In this document: one piece after another, positions 62,190 through 64,000 of the stretch
Numbering within the stretch: the first letter of the stretch is position 1
Layout: every line of letters starts with the position of its first letter
Assembly: GCA_030748495.1 (NCBI GenBank)
Contig: JASMLX010000004.1
Span: forward strand, 32,912 to 96,911
Reading direction: 5' to 3'
DNA length: 64,000 bases
Origin: Candidatus Poribacteria bacterium
Lineage (GTDB): Bacteria; Poribacteria; WGA-4E; UBA9662
The notes under the pieces: generated by a model
What the model saw: the letters and a program-made list of their open reading frames with translations, nothing else
Databases searched by the model: none
Told to the model about the DNA's origin: nothing
Made by a program: the position numbers and the translations under genes

Positions 62190-62845
62190 TGCAGGGCTAT
62201 TCAATCAGATTGTAGCCTCTGTAAATGCTACAGTTCGATTAAAGCCGAAAGCATTTTCGAATAGCGCATTTGAGATTCCATTTTTGTCCTCCAGATGGTA
62301 AATCTTCAGCGCAAAGGATTTCAAAACACCCATATTGATCGGATGTATTCTGATCCGTGAACTATCTTCATTGAAAATATGATCACGAGCATAGTGACGA
62401 CTATTTTCAACTGCCCCGTGAGAGCGAATGATTACGGCATATCGATTGGCACTATCAGAGGTTGTAGAGACATTGGAAAGAAACCTCAACTGAAGAGACC
62501 CACTCTTTCTTTTTAGGACTAAAAACAGAACCTTCACGGTTAACTGTAACGACTTCTGCAATGAGACCGGCCCATTTTTCGGGATACCAAGCCGTAAAAT
62601 TTTTGCAAACTTCTACTGAGCGTCGTTCTCTACAGCCATATTGTTTTTCTATCGGTCCTTTGTAACGATCATCCGCCGTACCATCAGATGCATCTGTTCT
62701 ACGACTCCATCATAATAAATCTTTTTGATTTTCTGTTATCTGAACAAGCAGGTTATTAGCCGTTAATTTTACGGCGGTTAAGGTTTTTTGACCGTGGAAA
62801 GCATCTCCAGTGACAATACAATCTAGAAGATTAAATTGGCTCATA
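62190..62845 (-). mobile_element. ISAs1-family transposase relic
   Basis: Pieces in two frames of the minus strand: FNLLDCIVTGDAFHGQKTLT and LLVQITENQKDL (about 62700-62845), then AVENSRHYARDHIFNEDSSR, NMGVLKSFALKIYHLED and ALFENAFGFNRTVAF (62205-62400). This is the C-terminal half of the ISAs1/H repeat-associated DDE transposase. Frameshifts and a missing N-terminus show it is inactive. It separates coaX from the LRR relic. Confidence 0.8.
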
Positions 62846-63159
62846 AGATTTTGTCATACAGGTCTCTAATCTTTCTGTTTTAAGACCTTGAATGATGGAT
62901 CTTATGGTTGTAGATGACGGAGCTTAATCCCATATTTAAGTTCAACTCTGTTGATAATTAATTAAATCATTTTTTCTAAATGTGTGTATTTTTCTGTATG
63001 GGCTGGCTCCGCTAATAGTTGCCGGAATACGACACATAAACACCTCTCCAAGTAGATATTATTTCCCCTGTTCGCACCTTTCATTTTCGATCTGTTTCAA
63101 TAGTTCAAACAATATACCTTCAACTTCCTCTTAAAATTTTATGTTGTTATTCTACTTTT
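62846..63159. other. AT-rich stretch, no gene seen
   Basis: Between the ISAs1 relic and the LRR/cohesin relic. It has no open frame of use, no hairpin with a U-run and no other recognisable signal. Confidence 0.35.
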
Positions 63160-63904
63160 TTCTTCGCTAAAATTTGACTGTACAGTTCTGCTGGGAAGGA
63201 AGAATGGGGAGTGTGGCTTCATTATTCTCAATAACATAGCTCTTTTGATCAGGCAATTCAATCTCTATATCTTCGGCAAATTTGAGTTTTACCGCCGATA
63301 GATTCAAGGCGAATTTTTCTGTGCTTACAATCTCAAAAGTTTCTCTGGCTAACAGTTCTTTAGATTGCACTTGATCATTTTGGAGGCTAAAGACAGAGAA
63401 ATCAATTACACCTAGCTGATAAGTAGCCTGGTGAGTTACGGAAGTGAGATAGGCCGCAAGCAGAATCTATTGAAAAGATAAGACTGAGAGATCATCGGTC
63501 AAAACGAACTGATAGCCTAATATGTTTGGGATAGAACCGGAGAAATAAATATCTACAGATAGTGAACCCCCAATATTAAGTATTAAGGAAACCTGGGACG
63601 ACAAGTGGATGGAGGCTAAATCGGCCTCTACCCTTGTGCCACCTAGTTGCAATTTAGAGAATATAATTAGGTGACCTTTGCTGAAAATAATCTGGTTATT
63701 ATCCAGAGACAAGCCATTCAGGTTGGTCAAGGGGCTGATGTTGCAAATCCGGTTGCCAGAGAGATCCAGAGTAGTCAGGCTGGCGCAATATTCTAAGCCG
63801 GTTAGATCACTGATGTTGGAGTTTTGGGCATCCAGCAACCTGCTCAGTCCAGCCGGTTCTTCGGTAGTAATGGGCTGGTCGACACTTTTCCCCAGTGCGC
63901 TCTC
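63160..63904 (-). pseudogene. Leucine-rich-repeat/cohesin-like gene, 5'-truncated by an IS
   Basis: Reading from about 63904 downward: ESALGKSVDQPITTEEPAGL, then LRR text SNISDLTGLEYCASLTTLDL, SGNRICNISPLTNLNGLSLD (internalin/BspA-like LRR), then cohesin-like strands VSLILNIGGSLSVDIYFSG, LGYQFVLTDDLSVLSF. A stop at 63467 follows SVLSFQ, and the cohesin text resumes after a gap with QSKELLARETFEIVSTEKFA and IELPDQKSYVI (63370-63167). LRR plus cohesin-like proteins are typical for poribacterial surface repertoires. The 5' end is cut by the IS copy at the window edge, so the whole product is lost. Confidence 0.65.
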
Positions 63905-64000
63905 TAGAAGCCATTTCAAAACTGCCTCAATGTAATCAGGATGCAAGCAAGGTGAAAGAAAGCTTGCTAGATCTGAATTTCTCTTTCCCAACCAACAACC
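63905..64000 (-). mobile_element. End of a second copy of the inner IS5-family element
   Basis: The 63905-64000 sequence matches 43189-43286 over its whole visible length with only a few mismatches, starting with TAGAAGCCATTTCAAAAC. It encodes the C-terminal AFFHLACILITLRQF of the same transposase. It is inserted in the LRR gene and runs off the window. Both copies share a TAG before this tail, which suggests the master copy was already broken. Confidence 0.85.

Noticed and set aside
1..64000. rRNA and tRNA genes
   Set aside because: No cloverleaf with a CCA-type end or rRNA core segment was recognised by eye; a tRNAscan-SE and Infernal run would be decisive.

Overview
The window reads as a piece of a Gram-negative bacterial chromosome, most likely a Candidatus Poribacteria-like organism or another lineage close to the Planctomycetes. 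This is an inference from gene content: three CotH-type proteins (one with ankyrin repeats, one with EF-hand and lamin-tail domains), a planctomycete-style MoxR/DUF58/BatA/vWA operon, an ECF sigma/FecR/CotH unit, a phytanoyl-CoA-dioxygenase-like oxygenase, WG repeats, a leucine-rich-repeat plus cohesin relic and a Gfo/Idh/MocA oxidoreductase. Nearly all genes lie on the minus strand. The window is also rich in decayed genes and insertion sequences, as in a symbiont or a genome under relaxed selection.

Layout. 1-4 kb: purL, a Gfo/Idh/MocA oxidoreductase and a truncated deacetylase-like gene. 4.3-5.7 kb: decayed mttB-like and enolase-superfamily genes. 5.7-10.6 kb, plus strand: gatA, a membrane protein, a C-terminal processing protease, a BNR/Asp-box protein and a small gene. 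10.7-13.3 kb: TPR protein, exported LamG-like protein and a biotinyl/KOW-like protein. 13.6-21.1 kb: IS1 remnant, EF-hand/LTD/CotH protein, ABC-exporter pseudogene and ankyrin-CotH protein. 21.8-36.9 kb: a 15-kb run of eight genes (MoxR, DUF58, BatA-like, vWA, a DUF4175-like membrane protein, a helical exported protein, a prenyltransferase-repeat protein and a PA14 protein). 37-41.6 kb: TolB-like pseudogene, CotH, FecR-type anti-sigma and a broken ECF sigma gene. 42.1-42.7 kb: a deiodinase-like thioredoxin-fold gene with an in-frame TGA. 42.9-44.4 kb: one IS5-type element nested in another. 45-46.8 kb: an XRE-TPR regulator. 47-49 kb: nadD-yacG-CYTH-yqeK. 49-50.4 kb: IS630 relic. 50.4-62.1 kb: zapA, aroE, a translationally coupled envelope operon (beta-RFAP synthase homologue, cohesin-like lipoprotein, TPR/CsgG-like lipoprotein, beta-barrel), a WG-repeat/PhyH/ABC unit, ubiE, and coaX-membrane coil-HAD-rluB. 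62.1-64 kb: ISAs1 relic, then an LRR/cohesin relic cut by a second copy of the inner IS.

The strongest single observation is at 42.5 kb. Two reading-frame halves of a deiodinase-family protein join perfectly through one TGA that sits exactly at the family's catalytic selenocysteine position. A 7-bp stem with a GGUC-containing apical loop follows 18 nt after that TGA, as expected for a bacterial SECIS. The gene is therefore probably an intact selenoprotein that a standard annotation would split or call a pseudogene. The other broken genes in the window carry TAG or TAA stops and frameshifts at non-catalytic places and look like ordinary decay.
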